A stretch of 64,000 nt of DNA from Centroberyx gerrardi (lineage: Eukaryota > Chordata > Actinopteri > Beryciformes > Berycidae): assembly GCF_048128805.1 (NCBI RefSeq), contig NC_135999.1, forward strand, positions 19,656,190-19,720,189, written 5' to 3'. A program made the translations under genes and the position numbers. The first letter of the stretch is position 1; each line of letters begins with the position of its first letter. The notes under the pieces were generated by a model. It was not told the origin of the DNA and did no database searches. It was given only the letters and a program-made list of their open reading frames with translations. Shown piece by piece: positions 1 through 23,860 of this stretch.

Positions 1-731
1 GGTGTGAGACACACACACATACACACACACAAAATATTACAGACATGTTGTCACTTAGTGGCGTTGGAAGCTTGATGTGATTGTTGAATTAAGAATCCAA
101 ACTGGATGTGAAGTTGAAGGATAATACCAGACATCACATATGGGTCTCATGCCATTCTTACCTTGATGGGAGTTTATAACAGACTGTTGTTCTGCTTCTG
201 TTTGTTTACTGTTTCAAAACTTCTGCACTTCCTCTTTCAGCTTCACAGACAGTTTTTGTTTAGTCTCCAAGTAAGGCTAACAAGACAAGGCAGTGGCCAT
301 GAAAAGCCTTTTGCCAAAGCTCAGTACTCCTTCAAGTTACAAGATGCCCATTGGTATCAAAATATATTATGTCAGGTAATAGAAAAACAGTCTTGATTGG
401 AAAAAAAAAAAAGTTTTTTAATATGGCACCTAACGAGGAGGTTGTTCCTCAGGGGGTATAATTTGTGTAATAAAGATTTTCATTATGGATTTGAGGGCTT
501 TAAGATATATTTCCAAATACATTTGAGATCTAAAACAATTATTATTTAGCAACACATGTCTCAATAATGAATGAAGGTGCTGAATAACACTTCAGCTGTG
601 AATTACTAGTATGAATTCCTAATTAAGGCAAGCTATTAACTAAGGCAAGAATGAAAGGGGAACCATATGCCAAACATGCTGGTCAAGTCTTTTAAAAATG
701 TCTTTTAAAGATTCATTTGTCTGTCTGTTAG
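1..731 (+). other. poll: poll intron (partial), no exon found
   Basis: The first 731 bases precede the first recognisable poll exon and end in a normal pyrimidine tract and AG. I looked for the exon that should encode the preceding helix-hairpin-helix segment in this family and did not find it, so it lies to the left of the window. The stretch is AT-rich and begins with a short imperfect CA repeat. Nothing else is supportable. Confidence 0.7.
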
Positions 732-3052
732 GGATTCCGCACTTTGGAGGACATCCGCACAAAAGCCAACCTGAGCAACACGCAGAAAATAGGACTCAAG
801 CACTATGACGACCTTCTAGACCGGATGCCCAGAGAAGAAGCAGCTGCCATTGAGAAAGTGGTAATGCATCAACATTTGTCACAGTGCCAACATTTAACAT
901 TCTAAACTAATTTTGTCACCTCTATTGCATTTAATTAAGTTTACATAGAGGTGAAATGTTTTTGAAAAAGATTCCCCCCCGTCAAACCTTCAAACAGCAG
1001 AACTTTTGAGGCAAAGTGCTTGAGGTAGGAAAAAGTAGTTTGTGTCAGCTTTCCTTCACTGCATGGTGATGGGAAAACCAGACCGTATTCTCGCAAAGTA
1101 GAACATCCCAAAGGGGGGAAACTCGCTGCATCTTAAGTTAGCCAGATACCTGTTCACTCCAGAGCGTTGAGTACAACGCTAGTTGTTTTCATATAGTATT
1201 ACTTGGATTTTCTTTTTCCTCCAGCGCTGCCAGATAGAAAGTGCACATAAGAAAGATGACTAAAGCATGTGTCCTTCCTCTGGCTTGTCAAAATAATATG
1301 TGGTGCTTTACCTAGCCTACCTCCCAGTCTCTGGCTAGGAAGAGGTAAATGCTTACTTGTTTGCCAGTGGGGGGCACACAGTAAATCTAGGAGAGCATAC
1401 AAAGTAAACACTGTGCTTTTCTGTTTTTGAGGAGTCAAAGATAAAAAGCTTTCAATATCCTAGCTGGAAACATAATATTTTTGTAGTGAACTTGGTTTGT
1501 ATGAGTTATTTTGCAGTTTATTTATTTTCCTTCAGTTATGAATGGCAGTTATGAATGAAATGAGAATATAAAGTATCATACAGGGCCGACTACAGTATAG
1601 GAACAAAAGACTAATAATGTAGGTTATCTCTCTCTTAAAATAGATGGCTCTCTTTCTGTCTTGTATTCTGAAACACGTCTTATTTGGGTTTTTCTTTTCT
1701 TTTGGCCGTGTGCAGGTAAGAGAGGCGACCCAGTCTGTAGACCCAGGCCTGCTGGCGATGGCATGTGGCTCCTACCGCCGGGGAAAAGCCACGTGTGGAG
1801 ATGTTGATGTGCTCATATCTCACCCTGACGGAAAGTCCCACAAAGGGGTCTTCAGCAAAATGCTACAGACCCTCCATCAGACAGGTAAGCTATATCGTAT
1901 TCTAGGTATTAATGATTTTTCAAAGGTTAGTTAGTAAGAAAGTGATTTGAAAACCCAAAGTCAATTCTGTAAATCTATAAACAGGATTGTAATCTGTGTG
2001 TTGCAGGTCCACTCCTCAGTTCACTATTACAAATCACCGTTTACGTCTATAAAGACAGACAGATTGAGTTTTACAACTCTGAGACCACTCAGTTATGCTT
2101 CTGAGTTTTGGCGGGTATTATTCAGCCAAGAGAGAGACGTAACTCGTAAGGCACTTTTAGCCTACACCTCAACAGGGAGTAGCCATAACCAGAAAGGATG
2201 TTGCTGGGGTCTTTCAGTATAAAAGTCTCATTTTGCCTCAGTTTTTCTGGTGTACTGGTGTAGTAATGCAAGTGCTTTGGTTAAACCAGAACTTTTATTT
2301 TGAGACGGAAACCACATTAAAAACGCATTACATCTGGGTCAGAATCAGAATATCTACTTGCGAATTGTGTTTTATGAGGATACAAACAGCCAAAAGTCTG
2401 AACGTAAAACATTATCTCTAAACGTATAAACAGAGATGCAAAATGAGATTTGAAGGTGTACATAGTTATTCGTAGTCGTAACATAAGGATTTCATTTGTA
2501 AACCATGGGTTATGATCCTGTTTATAGATTTACAGAATTGACTTTTGGTTTTCAAATTAATGTTTTTGATTGAACCATTTTACAATCTTCATTTTACATA
2601 CAATTTGTTTTGGGGGAAATATTGCTTTCCTTCAAGGTGTTTGAAATCTTATGAGACCAAGCAAAACAAAGACTCACTGTTTTCACACAGGGTTTTTGAC
2701 TGACGACCTGGTGAGCCATGAGGATAACGGAGAGCAGAAGAAATATATGGGTGTGTGCCGCTTGCCAGGACCTGGCCACCGCCATCGCAGGCTTGACATC
2801 ATTGTGGTGCCCTACAACGAGTTCGCCTGCGCTCTCATGTATTTCACCGGGTCGGCACACTTCAACCGCTCAATGAGGGCGATGGCAAAAACAAAACGCA
2901 TGAGCTTATCAGAGCATTCGCTCAACAAGGATGTGTTACGTCAAGGTAGTACGAAGGTGTACGGTGGCACTCCACTTCCTACACCTGCAGAGAAGGATGT
3001 TTTTAACCTTTTAGGCATACCGTTCAGGGAACCTCATGAAAGGGACTGGTGA
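732..3052 (+). CDS. poll: DNA polymerase lambda, C-terminal catalytic part (5' end outside window)
   Basis: Exons 732-860, 1716-1884 and 2691-3052 join in frame to 219 codons plus TGA, about the last 38% of a ~575-aa family X DNA polymerase. These enzymes fill gaps in non-homologous end joining and base excision repair in the nucleus. Exon 1 carries the end of the fingers (starts GFRTLEDIR). Exon 2 carries the palm motif [17 protein letters not shown]; its two metal-binding Asp codons are at 1800-1802 and 1806-1808. Exon 3 holds the third catalytic Asp ([10 protein letters not shown], codon 2795-2797), the YFTGS nucleotide-binding segment and the ending EPHERDW, which marks lambda rather than beta (human lambda ends EPAERDW). 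Junctions are GT-AG with phases 0 and 1. All three catalytic Asp residues are present, so the fragment looks functional. Family membership is certain; lambda over beta is very likely from the tail. Confidence 0.95.
861..1715 (+). other. poll: poll intron
   Basis: Intron between the fingers exon and the palm exon, from GTAATG to a TGCAG acceptor. I see no coding signal or recognisable repeat in it. Confidence 0.85.
1885..2690 (+). other. poll: poll intron
   Basis: Intron from GTAAGC to TTTCACACAG. The short open frames in it have no recognisable protein character. No repeat recognised. Confidence 0.85.
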
Positions 3053-3320
3053 TGATTTGCCTGTCACTATCACAACGGCTTGAATGTTTTTACACAAATA
3101 TGATGATCATGATCATGATGATGACAATGGCAACTGTAATTATGCTTGAACATCTGATATTGTCAAGGATATCTTACTGCACATCATAACTTGTAAGATC
3201 CCTGCTTGACTTGAATGATAATGTAATTCTGTATAAGAAAAACATTTTGATATAGGAGCTGCTTGGTGTCATTTATATAAGATGAGTAATGATAGTAATA
3301 AACACTATTATATGATGGCA
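3053..3320 (+). other. poll: poll 3' UTR
   Basis: The sequence from the stop codon to just past an AATAAA at 3297-3302 is AT-rich and contains ATGATG-type simple sequence at 3100-3125. The UTR length is inferred from the poly(A) signal only. Confidence 0.7.
3297..3302 (+). terminator. poll: poly(A) signal AATAAA for poll
   Basis: Canonical hexamer about 245 bases after the poll stop, the first AATAAA in the 3' flank. Cleavage is expected 10-30 bases further on. Confidence 0.7.
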
Positions 3321-3329
3321 AATCCCTTT

Positions 3330-4125
3330 GTTTGTCTTCCCTCAATCATCAGAACCCTGTACCGATTTATTAGTGATTGCATGTCAGGTGCAAGGTCTGG
3401 ACTGGTCATGAGACAGTGTTGTGTTAAGCTTCAGTCTGAACTGAGACGGCTGTCCTGATAATAAGCAGACTAAAAGGCACATGTAAAATTGAATATGGCT
3501 GTATGACTTTTGCCTCTCTTCCATCTCTTCCATCTCTTCTATCATTCTCTATTGTATACAATATAACAAAGCAGAATACCATAATACCAAGTAAAAAGTT
3601 TGAAATATGACCCTGGGTAGAGCTGAGTGACTCTTTTCTGAACATGTGAGCATGTTGTGTCCACATTAAATACGGGCTAGAGAAAAGACGTCCGGCAAGA
3701 TACAAGGCCTCGCACTGGAGACGCACCGATCAGTGATTGGGCAACCTGTCTCCAGCTGGCCTGAGTTGTCCAATCATAGATCAGTCCGCAAAACGAGTGG
3801 TGGTCAACGCAACTCAACACCCATCACGTTGCGCACATGGAACAAGTAGAGGTGACCACGCCACACCCAGCCGAGGCAGAGTCCCCTGTACGAAGGAACA
3901 GCTTGTGTAACAGCTGTATCAGCCAGTGGCACCGAGAGCAACCAGTTGCGCCAACGTTGTGCCTTCTTGAAATGTCCAATTACGCAGAAGAGGCGGCGCA
4001 TCATGCAGTGGCCTTTCAGCGCGGCAGGGGCCGTGAAATAGTTTAGGTTTTTTGGATACAGTTTGTGAACAACAATATTTGCATGCGTATGTTTTTTGCC
4101 GTAAGTGCAGCCAGTACTTGGAGGA
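3330..4125 (+). promoter_or_regulatory. wbp1l: poll-wbp1l intergenic region and probable wbp1l promoter/5' UTR
   Basis: About 800 bases separate the poll poly(A) site from the first proposed wbp1l codon. A CCAAT-like motif (gtccaatcat) lies at about 3769-3778, followed by GC-richer DNA with several CpGs near 3785-3850 and 3935-4030. An open frame at 3837-4046 runs through it but has no family resemblance and is treated as 5' leader. No TATA box is obvious. Promoter assignment is inferred from position. Confidence 0.45.
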
Positions 4126-15538
<11,413 letters not shown>

Positions 15539-16383
15539 AACACAGTTGATCTTAACACACCTTTGTCATGGAGGGAGAGAGAGAGAGAGCACTTGGAGAG
15601 GGGTGAACAGAACCTGGAGAGGGGGTACAGAAGGCATTGTTTCTGAGCAAATGTTTTAAGACGAAGTGCTTTCTAAGTGTGTATTTCTATGAATGTGTGC
15701 ATCTTAGATAAAACAGTTGTGGGTGATGCGAGTAGGAAGTGGAATCTCAACTAAAAATGATGTTGAGAAAGCCCGCCCCTTCCCCAGCTGGAACAGTGGC
15801 CTTAACCTGTGTATTGTGAGCTTTGTTTGGGTGATACAAGCCCTTTAACAGCCTGTGTCAATTGAGACTGCTCATACTGCATACACACAGCTCTTCTACG
15901 GCTTGTTGTCCTTCTCATACGGAGGAATCTAGCGACACAAAGTTAAAGACTTGGAGCTGGAGTTGTGACGTCAGGACGGGACGTTCACTGCCCAGGATGT
16001 ATGCAGCACCACTCACTGGGTGCATGCAACCAATTGCAACAATTTTGCAATCCCGTTCTCTGGCAGGCAGGAAAGTACTTAGTAAAATCACACAGAGCAG
16101 GAACATTGTGGATGAGTGCAATGTCGAATCACCACAATGTGTGTTTATGCAAGCTGATACTGTACAGGGACACTAGAACAAGACTGTGTGGGATGTCCCA
16201 TTAGACTCATGCTTCTAAAGTGCTTTTCAGCGATTAAAAAAACCGCTCGGCCTTGTTTATATTTTCGTTACTCTCTATCTACCCTGCTAGTGATAGAGAG
16301 GTATAAGTGCATTAACAAATCTTCATGTGAAGCAATTCCTATTTTGCACAAAATGTATTTAACTTTGAAAATGGAGCTTTTAG

Positions 16384-16889
16384 CTTAAAAAAAAATCAAA
16401 GCAGAAAAATGCTATGTAATCCATAAATTCAGTCTTAATTTGCAGTACGTGATTTGTTTCTTAGTGTGTTTCAAAGTATTTTTTCTGCTCTGTTGATGTA
16501 CATGAAAACAATCTGTAAGACTACATAGACCTCTGTGAATTGTCAATGGTGAATACAACAGATCCACTTTGTTGGTCCTTCGACCATCTTTTTTTTTTAC
16601 TTCAGTGAACGAATGATTGCACTGTGTGCCTCCCAAAAAATGCGGAATTTTGACGAACAATGTTAGGTATCAGTGAAATTGACCCTGAGAAGAAACGTAG
16701 TACAGAGACCAAGAAAAAATATGAAGCTTTTTAGAGCTGCGATGGGCAACCTCAAACCTCAAAATCTGTGTCAGCGGCTTCAATAGATTACCACCTTCAC
16801 CAGCCATAGAAAAAGACTGAACACTCTATGTATAGGATTTTGATACTAGCACAAGTGTAACATTCTTCTGCTAGACTATAGTTACAATC
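16384..16889 (+). repeat. ~500-bp duplicated segment, copy B (wbp1l 3' flank/UTR)
   Basis: Second copy of 13356-13854, same orientation, about 3 kb downstream, with exon 4 of wbp1l between them. Copy B carries small indels (for example after 16670) that break the minus-strand open frame seen in copy A. Confidence 0.9.
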
Positions 16890-18639
16890 TCCTGATGTAT
16901 CCATGCAGATCGATTTCAAAATTGTCAACTGGACAATGTAATTTTCACTCTAATCTGGCTGCCTCAACAGATTAAATGCTTCCAAACTCCCAGTAGAAAA
17001 ATAGATCAGTGACATTAATGTATATTTATTATACTTGATTACTCCGATATTCACCCCTTATTACGCGTAATTTCAAGTTGTTTGATCACATAATGGCCAT
17101 TGATCTTGAGCAAATGACCAGAACTTGTGCACAAATTATTTTTAAGGTTATTTAACCAGACGGGTCAATTAAAAACATAATTTAATTTACAATTACAGGC
17201 TGGTTAGAGGCAAAAGGCCTCTTGAAGAGGCAGGGGGGTTGGAAATAGATCAAAATAAAATGAATTGAGATAAAAATAAATATTACACAGGGAAAGACAG
17301 GGAAACATAATAAAGAATCAGATAAACTATTAAATAGACACTTGGTTTGTAGGTGGGCCACTGCGCTCAGACCAGTCGGTGGGTTATCGTTGAATCAAAT
17401 ATCTATTACAAAGAATGAGGGCACACTCAACATTGGGGATATTATTTGAGCAGTGTTTGTTTTTGATGATAGACAAAAGGTTTTTGGCACAGGGAGCAGT
17501 GAATGGTACAAGAGTTAACAAGCAATATCTATAATGCAGCACTGCAAAACACAAAGAATAGAGATTGTAAGACTTCAAGCATTGAAACATATCAAATGTC
17601 AGTTCAATGGATGAAGCTCCTCTGTGAAAGGTTGTAAGTCTTAATACAATCATAATATAAATCATAATCCCAGTATATTAATGTTACAAATCTTAATGAA
17701 GCTTTAATAGATGTTGATTGACAATGAATGTGCTATGTGAAACCATTACACATAGAGTTACAGTACCTTTTGTTTTAAGTATATTTTTTGTGTTTGAATC
17801 GTTGTGTGCCCGCAATCTGAAATGAGCTTGAAATGGCAGAGGTGATTGTGTCATGCCAATGCCATTTTTTTTGCAGAATTTCCTGGGAACACCTTCAAAC
17901 CTGCACACATTGCAGTGTCTACAAAGCACAAATATTTCAGCCAGTGGTCTCACAAATGCATACCTTAACAGACAGTGTCAACAGAAAATGATAAAAGTAG
18001 TAATCTTCCAGCACAAGTGTGAATCACACCTAGAAACTTTTATGTGTTTCATGTGAACTTTCTCCTTTGAGAGTTAGCTGATTGTGTTTTACCCATCAAA
18101 GCCTGAACACATCCTCAAGTGCTTTAAATATTTCTGCTTTTTTTTTTGTGAGATAGAAAATAATATTCTGTAATTGTGGTACATAAAGTACAAAGATGAG
18201 CTATTTTTCATAACCGCTGAATCTTTTGGAAATTCTTGGATTTGTAAAAGCTATCAAAACCACTTTTTCTTCGCAAATTGTGTACAATGTTCTGTGACAT
18301 GTTTGTGAACCAAATAGTTACTTTAAATTTTGTTAACACTTCAAACATGGAATCATTAGCTTTATTGTTATGGAAAGATTGTTTTCTCGTTATGGGTATT
18401 TTTCTGTTGAGAAAAGAATTGCCTTTCTTGAGACTTATCCTGAAGTGAAATGCCTGAAGGGTACATGAATAGTGCATTTGACAAAATAATATAGACAACA
18501 TGTTAACAAGATCAGGGGCATCTTGCCAAAGACTTTTTTTTTGTTTCCTCACCAGGGTGTGTAAGGTGGTTTTGCACATATTCGTTGGATGTTCTGTTCA
18601 TAAGCCATTTATTACAACAGCCAAGATGGATGTATGTTC

Positions 18640-18645
18640 AATAAA
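18640..18645 (+). terminator. wbp1l: poly(A) signal AATAAA, probable wbp1l 3' end
   Basis: Canonical hexamer about 3.1 kb after the wbp1l stop and about 420 bases before the as3mt start codon. It is the last AATAAA I noted before the as3mt leader. Assignment is by position. Confidence 0.5.
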
Positions 18646-18660
18646 CATACCCTTTTAAAC

Positions 18661-19064
18661 TTATGCGGATTGTTATGCCTTTATTCAGTACAGAGTGAGT
18701 GATTGTCTTTTTATTGTGGGGTGATGGAGGGAATGATGAGAAGAAACCAAGTTTTGTAGCGCTGCTCAAAAGAATAAAGACAATGCAGAAAGCTTTATGG
18801 AAAGAAATGTAACATGAATGACTGAGCTTGGAAATTGCAATAAACATGCAAACATTTCTTCAGACATAGACAGTTTTGGTTCAAGCCACCCAAATAATAT
18901 CAAACTGGACTGCATTTACTGCAGCGGGGTCCAACTGTGGTTCCAGGGAGTGAGCGGCAGGGGGAGCTCTCGAGCCGGAAGGAAACATACTGTGCAGCCT
19001 GACGATAAACACGTAGGAAGCAATATTTCTTCTGCAGACTTTGGACTTAGCCTCATTGTTGACC
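18661..19064 (+). promoter_or_regulatory. as3mt: as3mt promoter and 5' leader
   Basis: Some 400 bases between the inferred wbp1l 3' end and the as3mt ATG. GC content rises from about 18920 (gcagcggggtcc, gggagctctcgagccgg). I see no clear TATA box or metal-response element. The region is compact, so transcription from wbp1l may run close to or into as3mt. Confidence 0.45.
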
Positions 19065-22000
19065 ATGGCTGAAGGAAAGCGGTAAGAATACGTTTATAAG
19101 ATCAAACAAACTGTCATTTTCAGTTGTTATAGAAACAAGCGGCGTTCTGTTATTCTCAAGCCGGCGGTACCTTTAGGTTCTTATTGGTTACTTTAATACG
19201 AGCTTTTATAGGTGCGTGTCATAAATAACTTCATTTGTAACCTTAAACATGTGGAGCATAACTTGTAAAACGCCGTAGTGTGTACAGTTTGAAATGACGT
19301 GAAAATAGGACATAATATGATTTTGAAAAGGCGTCATTAAATGTCGCCTGCTGATAACGATGTCTTGTTTGTTTTGTTTTTAAAGTGCGTGTGAAAAGTC
19401 CTTCGCTGATACCACCATTCATGCGGATGTCAAGGTAGAGTGTGTCACTGGTTAAACATACATGTCAGTAGTATATCCTTGATTTAGCTAGGGCCCTTTA
19501 ATTTTAATCAGTAGTCAGAATAGTGTTGTTTCATCCATCATTCATTGCTGTATGGCACATGATGAATTTACGAAAGGACCAATAAGTATCTATCTGTCTA
19601 TCTATCTATCTATCTATCTATAAAACAACTTGGAAGTAGGCTGCTAATGTTCTGTGCACACTACTTCTTTATTCATGCAACAATCAACTCACTGTACAGC
19701 TTACCCAAGTTGATGCAGTAAATAACTTGATTTATGAACTGATTTATGTGCAAACTGATTTATGGCCCCACGATAAGGAGCCAGATTAAGTAGACTCTGT
19801 CCGGACTCAGGATTACTATGGCAACGTGCTGAAGAAAACCTCGGACTTGAAGAGCAACGCCTGTGTGAGCTCGGGCCAGCCCATCCCTGCCTTCATCCGC
19901 CAGGCTCTGAAGAAGGTGCATCCTGAAGTCAGCGCCAAGTAAGTGGGCTGCTGGTGCACTTTCACGTGACTATTACATGCAAAGGATATATATGTTTGGT
20001 GTTGTTTCAGATGTATTTACACTTTGAGTCTATATAGAAGTACAATCACAACATGGTGTGCATGACACAGAGCACTGACTCACAGACACACACGCATATG
20101 CAGACTCTGACCGCCATTTTTACTCTCATGTAACTTCTTCACCCTGTAGCGAATCCCTGCAATGTGTTTCCCTCTTCCCCAGGTACTATGGCTGCGGCCT
20201 GGTGGTGCCGGAGTGCTTGGAGGGCAGCAGGATACTGGACCTGGGCAGCGGAAGTGGGAGGGACTGCTACATGCTGAGCCAGCTGGTGGGCGAGAGCGGC
20301 CATGTCACCGGCATTGACATGACTGAGGACCAGGTACATCAGTGCCACAGTATGACAGGCTGATTGGCTTCAGTAGCCTCTTCAGACAAATTGCAAGCTG
20401 CTGTTTTATCATCACCCACTCAAGGTGAAATAAGCACAGGTGGCCGATGTAAAGATGTCCCTTTGAGGACCCTTGTCAAAAACGATGCTTCCCATGCAGG
20501 GAACTTTCACACAAGTCTGTGTTCTTTTCTAGGTGGAAGTGTCCAGGAAGTATGTGGACTACCACATGCAAGAGTTTGGCTACAAGAAACCCAATGTCAA
20601 TTTTGTCCAGGGCTACATTGAGGCACTGACAGAGGCTGGGCTTGAAGAGAGCTCTTTTGATATCATCATGTAAGATATCACAACATACTTGCTTGCTTGC
20701 TTGAGCTGTGTATTCTCTCTTTTCTCTCTCTCTCTCTCCCTCTCTCTCTCTCTCTCTCATATTTTAGTAGGGCTGGGCGATATGGTTGAAATCAATCGAT
20801 AGTCATAAGGATTTTCTTCGACATATATATATATATATATCAATATCGAAAAAAAGATCACATATATCACATATTCAAAATCACATTAAATAATCAAATT
20901 GATGTTCATCCCATTGAACCAAATGTTAGGTGTGATGTCAAACAAAACTGAAATTTTCAAATAATATTCCTACCATACCTCATTTTTTTTTGAGTTTTTA
21001 AATAAAATTTTCTTGTTATCATCAATTTAAACAGCAGAATTGTGCGTCACAATATCCCAAAACCACCATATCATCACAATATTATTCCACTGAAAGACAA
21101 TAAACGATAAAATTGAATTATTGCCCAGCCCTATAGTTTAATACTATGTAACTGTAGAGATACCACTCAAACAAATTTTGATGAAGTGTTTTGATTTTCT
21201 TCTGTCACTTAGTTCCAACTGTGTGGTGAATCTCTCTCCAGACAAGAAGCGGGTGCTGACTGAAGCCTACCGTGTGCTCAAGGTACACTTTGATTATTGC
21301 TTTTGCCTCTTAATCTCTCTATAAATCAAATGTCACAAAGTATGAAAAGACGGTGGAATGCCTCGACAAAAGACAAACATCTACTTAATCATGATATTAA
21401 ACCTATTAAGCTGTTTAGTTTGCATAAACGTTCTCTACTGTTCCACTGTTGATTATTAGGACGGTGGTGAGCTGTACTTCAGTGACGTCTACAGCAGTGG
21501 AAGACTATCAGATGAAATTAAAAATCACAAAGTCCTGTGGGGTACGTCAGAGTAATATCCTACTACCATAAAGGTCACAGACACCTGCCAATAAATATGA
21601 GAAAATGTCAAGCTAACACTATTAAGCGGTCACACAGTTCTTTATCCTGACAGGCGAGTGTATTGGTGGAGCGCTGTGGTGGGAGGATCTGCTGCAGCTG
21701 GCTGAGGCGGTCGGCTTCAGCCCGCCACGGCTGGTCACCGCCAGCGTCATCACCGTGGGCAACAAGGAACTGCAGGACATCCTGGGTGTGAATTGTTTAT
21801 TTATTTGTTTATTTATGTTTCTAAACCCTATACTTAGGGTTGCATCAACAAGGAGTAACTTTTAAACTGGATTGCACCAAACTTTAAACCTATTTAAGGC
21901 TAAACAAGATTTAATTTAAACCTTCTTATAAACATCAGTTTATTTTTTTATTTCAACCAATTTAAATCATGTTCATCCAAAATGTTTTAATCCAGTTTAA

Positions 22001-23860
22001 TCCAAAACCTTTAATCCTTTAATTTAAAACTGACAGATGAAGTGGTTTAAAAATAAGAAGAAAAATAACTCAACCCATTTGAGTGTAATAATAATGCCTT
22101 CATTTTCATATTCTTCCAACAAGCTTTGAGTTACTGTAATGTCTCTCCTTCAGTCCTGACTCCATTAAAGGCTTTGTCAAATGAAGTTTGAATGAATTGG
22201 TTTAGATCATGTAAATTAATAAAAAACTCTGATTATCACTAATGTTTAGATTAAGTTAAACTGTGTTGGTGCAACCCAGCCCCAGATTCTGTTGTGAGTT
22301 GATCAGTTAATGGATAAACACCACTGAGGCATTACAGCTGATAGTATGTCTGGTTGACTTGTTTTGGGCATTAATGAATTCTCTCTTGCCTGTTCTGGAG
22401 GTGCAGGGGACTTCAAGTTTGTCTCTGCCACATACCGCCTGTTCAAGGTCCCTAAAGACAGTAAAAAGGCCTGTCAAGTCATATACAACGGGGACATTAC
22501 AGGGGTGGAGCACAGCTTCCACTTTGACTGTCAGTACACCTTCAAGGTCAGTAGCTGCTGCAGCGCAACTGTGGAACAGCTCAAGCCGCTAAATGCCTTT
22601 CGCACATGTAGGTAAATCACGCGGGGTGTCGGTGTGTTTCACAGGTCGGTGAAGTAGTGGAGGTGGACGGCGAGGTGGCCGGCGTCCTGAGCGGCTCCAG
22701 ATTTGCCAAGGAGTTCACTTTCCAGCCACCGGGAGCCCCCTGTGAGCCCTGCGGAGTCAAGCCTAAGGTCAGCGCCGTAACCATCCTCTTGAGCCGCAGC
22801 TAAATTCCTGGATGTGGAAATGTCTTTGCTTGGTTTTTCTTTGAGCACTAGAGGTCAGTATGCTTGTAGTGTCAGCTTCGACTGTGTGACACGCCCAGAG
22901 AGCCCCGCTGTCTAACTGTGCATGCAGTCACACACGCATGCGTGCACCAAGATGCATGCCGCACGTTCACACACACACGCTCGCACATACCCAGTCAAAC
23001 ATACATACACGCACATTCACACGCACAAGGTCAAGCAGCTGTCTTGGAGTCATAACCAGACTGTGGAGTCATGCTGGGGAACCTTGAACAGGAAGGAATG
23101 TTCTCCTCTCAGCTAATGGAATGCCATCTTATCAGTTCTCATGGTCATTCTGTGCACACACACATGCATCTGCAAACACCGCAAAACATTTTTCAGCGCG
23201 CACCCTGATCCCTAATTCATTCATGATACTTTCATTCTGCAGTTGGGGGATTTGCAATTTTGTTTGAATTGGACACAGAAGGACAAAAAAGTAATATCTT
23301 AGTGATTTATCTACATTTATCCCAGGTCTTAACCTTTGGACTGTCCCTTTGAAGTGAAATCAAGCTTAAGACATTGTTCTCTAATCAATGTGGCTAACGG
23401 GTGATAATAGTAATAAAAAGCCTTTGGTCTTGTTCATACACTGTGTACAAGCACAGCTACTGTGAAATTCTGATATAATGAACAACCAATATCTGATAAA
23501 AGCCATAAATCAGTAGCCATAAATTCAAAGGCTTACTGTTCAACACCATGTTTCCTGATACATATATTATACACAAAATTCAACTTGCCCAAAAACAAGA
23601 GAACACACCTGAGATATTTCAAAGAATGGAATGCATATATGAGTGTTTATATGAATTCATCCATTTTGGAGGAACTGTGCATGGAATATCAACATGGATC
23701 TGGTTGTGGTTTTTGAATACCTTATGATTTATATGTTGAATTGTTCATGCAGGCGGGCATTGTGAATCCTTTTGAGCTGATCCAGCAACTGGGGACAGGA
23801 AGTCCAGGTCCAGCCACAGGGGGATGCTGCGGCACACAGTCTGCTGCCTGCTGCAAGTGA
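19065..23860 (+). CDS. as3mt: Arsenite methyltransferase (complete)
   Basis: Eleven exons join in frame to 378 aa (human 375): 19065-19081, 19386-19434, 19811-19938, 20183-20333, 20533-20669, 21213-21282, 21460-21541, 21654-21785, 22407-22546, 22645-22767 and 23753-23860. All introns are GT-AG. The enzyme is a cytosolic SAM-dependent methyltransferase that converts trivalent inorganic arsenic to mono- and dimethylated species. The SAM-binding motif I DLGSGSGRD is at about residues 84-92, with GIDMTEDQ behind it and SNCVVNLSPD at 162-171. The arsenic-binding and redox cysteines of the human enzyme (32, 61, 156, 206) correspond to C40, C69, C164 and C214, a constant offset of 8. The tail is Cys-rich (GGCCGTQSAACCK). 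The start ATG sits in ACCATGG, and the first exon codes only six residues. Introns 5 and 8 hold inverted-repeat transposons. Nothing suggests inactivation. Confidence 0.97.
19587..19622. repeat. (TATC)n microsatellite
   Basis: About eight tetranucleotide units with one TGTC variant, in as3mt intron 2. Confidence 0.95.
20719..20759. repeat. (TC)n microsatellite
   Basis: TC tract in as3mt intron 5, ending a few bases before the start of the inverted-repeat element at 20768. Confidence 0.9.
20768..21133 (+). mobile_element. Non-autonomous DNA transposon (MITE), TIR TAGGGCTGGGC
   Basis: The segment begins TAGGGCTGGGCGATATGG and ends with the inverted complement (ATTGCCCAGCCCTA). The inside is AT-rich and has no coding capacity. 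It lies wholly in as3mt intron 5. A related copy in the opposite orientation is at 29142-29469. I could not see a convincing target-site duplication here. The TIR resembles the element at 40717-41114, which has an 8-bp duplication, so hAT affinity is likely but not proven. Confidence 0.85.
21837..22277. mobile_element. Inverted-repeat element in as3mt intron 8
   Basis: The left end GGGTTGCATCAACA is matched in inverted form at the right end (TGTTGGTGCAACCC), with one mismatch. The interior is AT-rich and dense in TTTAAA-type words. Size (441 bp) and structure fit a MITE. No target duplication is clear. Confidence 0.7.
22768..23752 (+). other. as3mt: as3mt intron 10
   Basis: The longest as3mt intron after intron 8. 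It holds an imperfect CA/CACG-rich stretch at 22930-23030 and AT-rich DNA after it. No exon or named repeat recognised. Confidence 0.8.

Larger units (their letters stand above)
15539..18660 (+). other. wbp1l: wbp1l 3' UTR (inferred)
   Basis: AT-rich sequence from the stop to just beyond an AATAAA at 18640-18645. It begins with a GA repeat (about 15572-15587) and includes copy B of the duplicated segment. No other gene is recognisable in it. An earlier AATAAA near 17254 could give a shorter form. Confidence 0.5.

Noticed and set aside
3837-4046. 69-codon plus-strand frame in the wbp1l leader
   Set aside because: It stops before the donor at 4213 and has no known motif. At most a leader ORF.
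19753-19830. tRNA gene near the third as3mt exon
   Set aside because: No A-box/B-box pair with a cloverleaf could be drawn. The three tRNA-like signals in the window look like SINE remnants.
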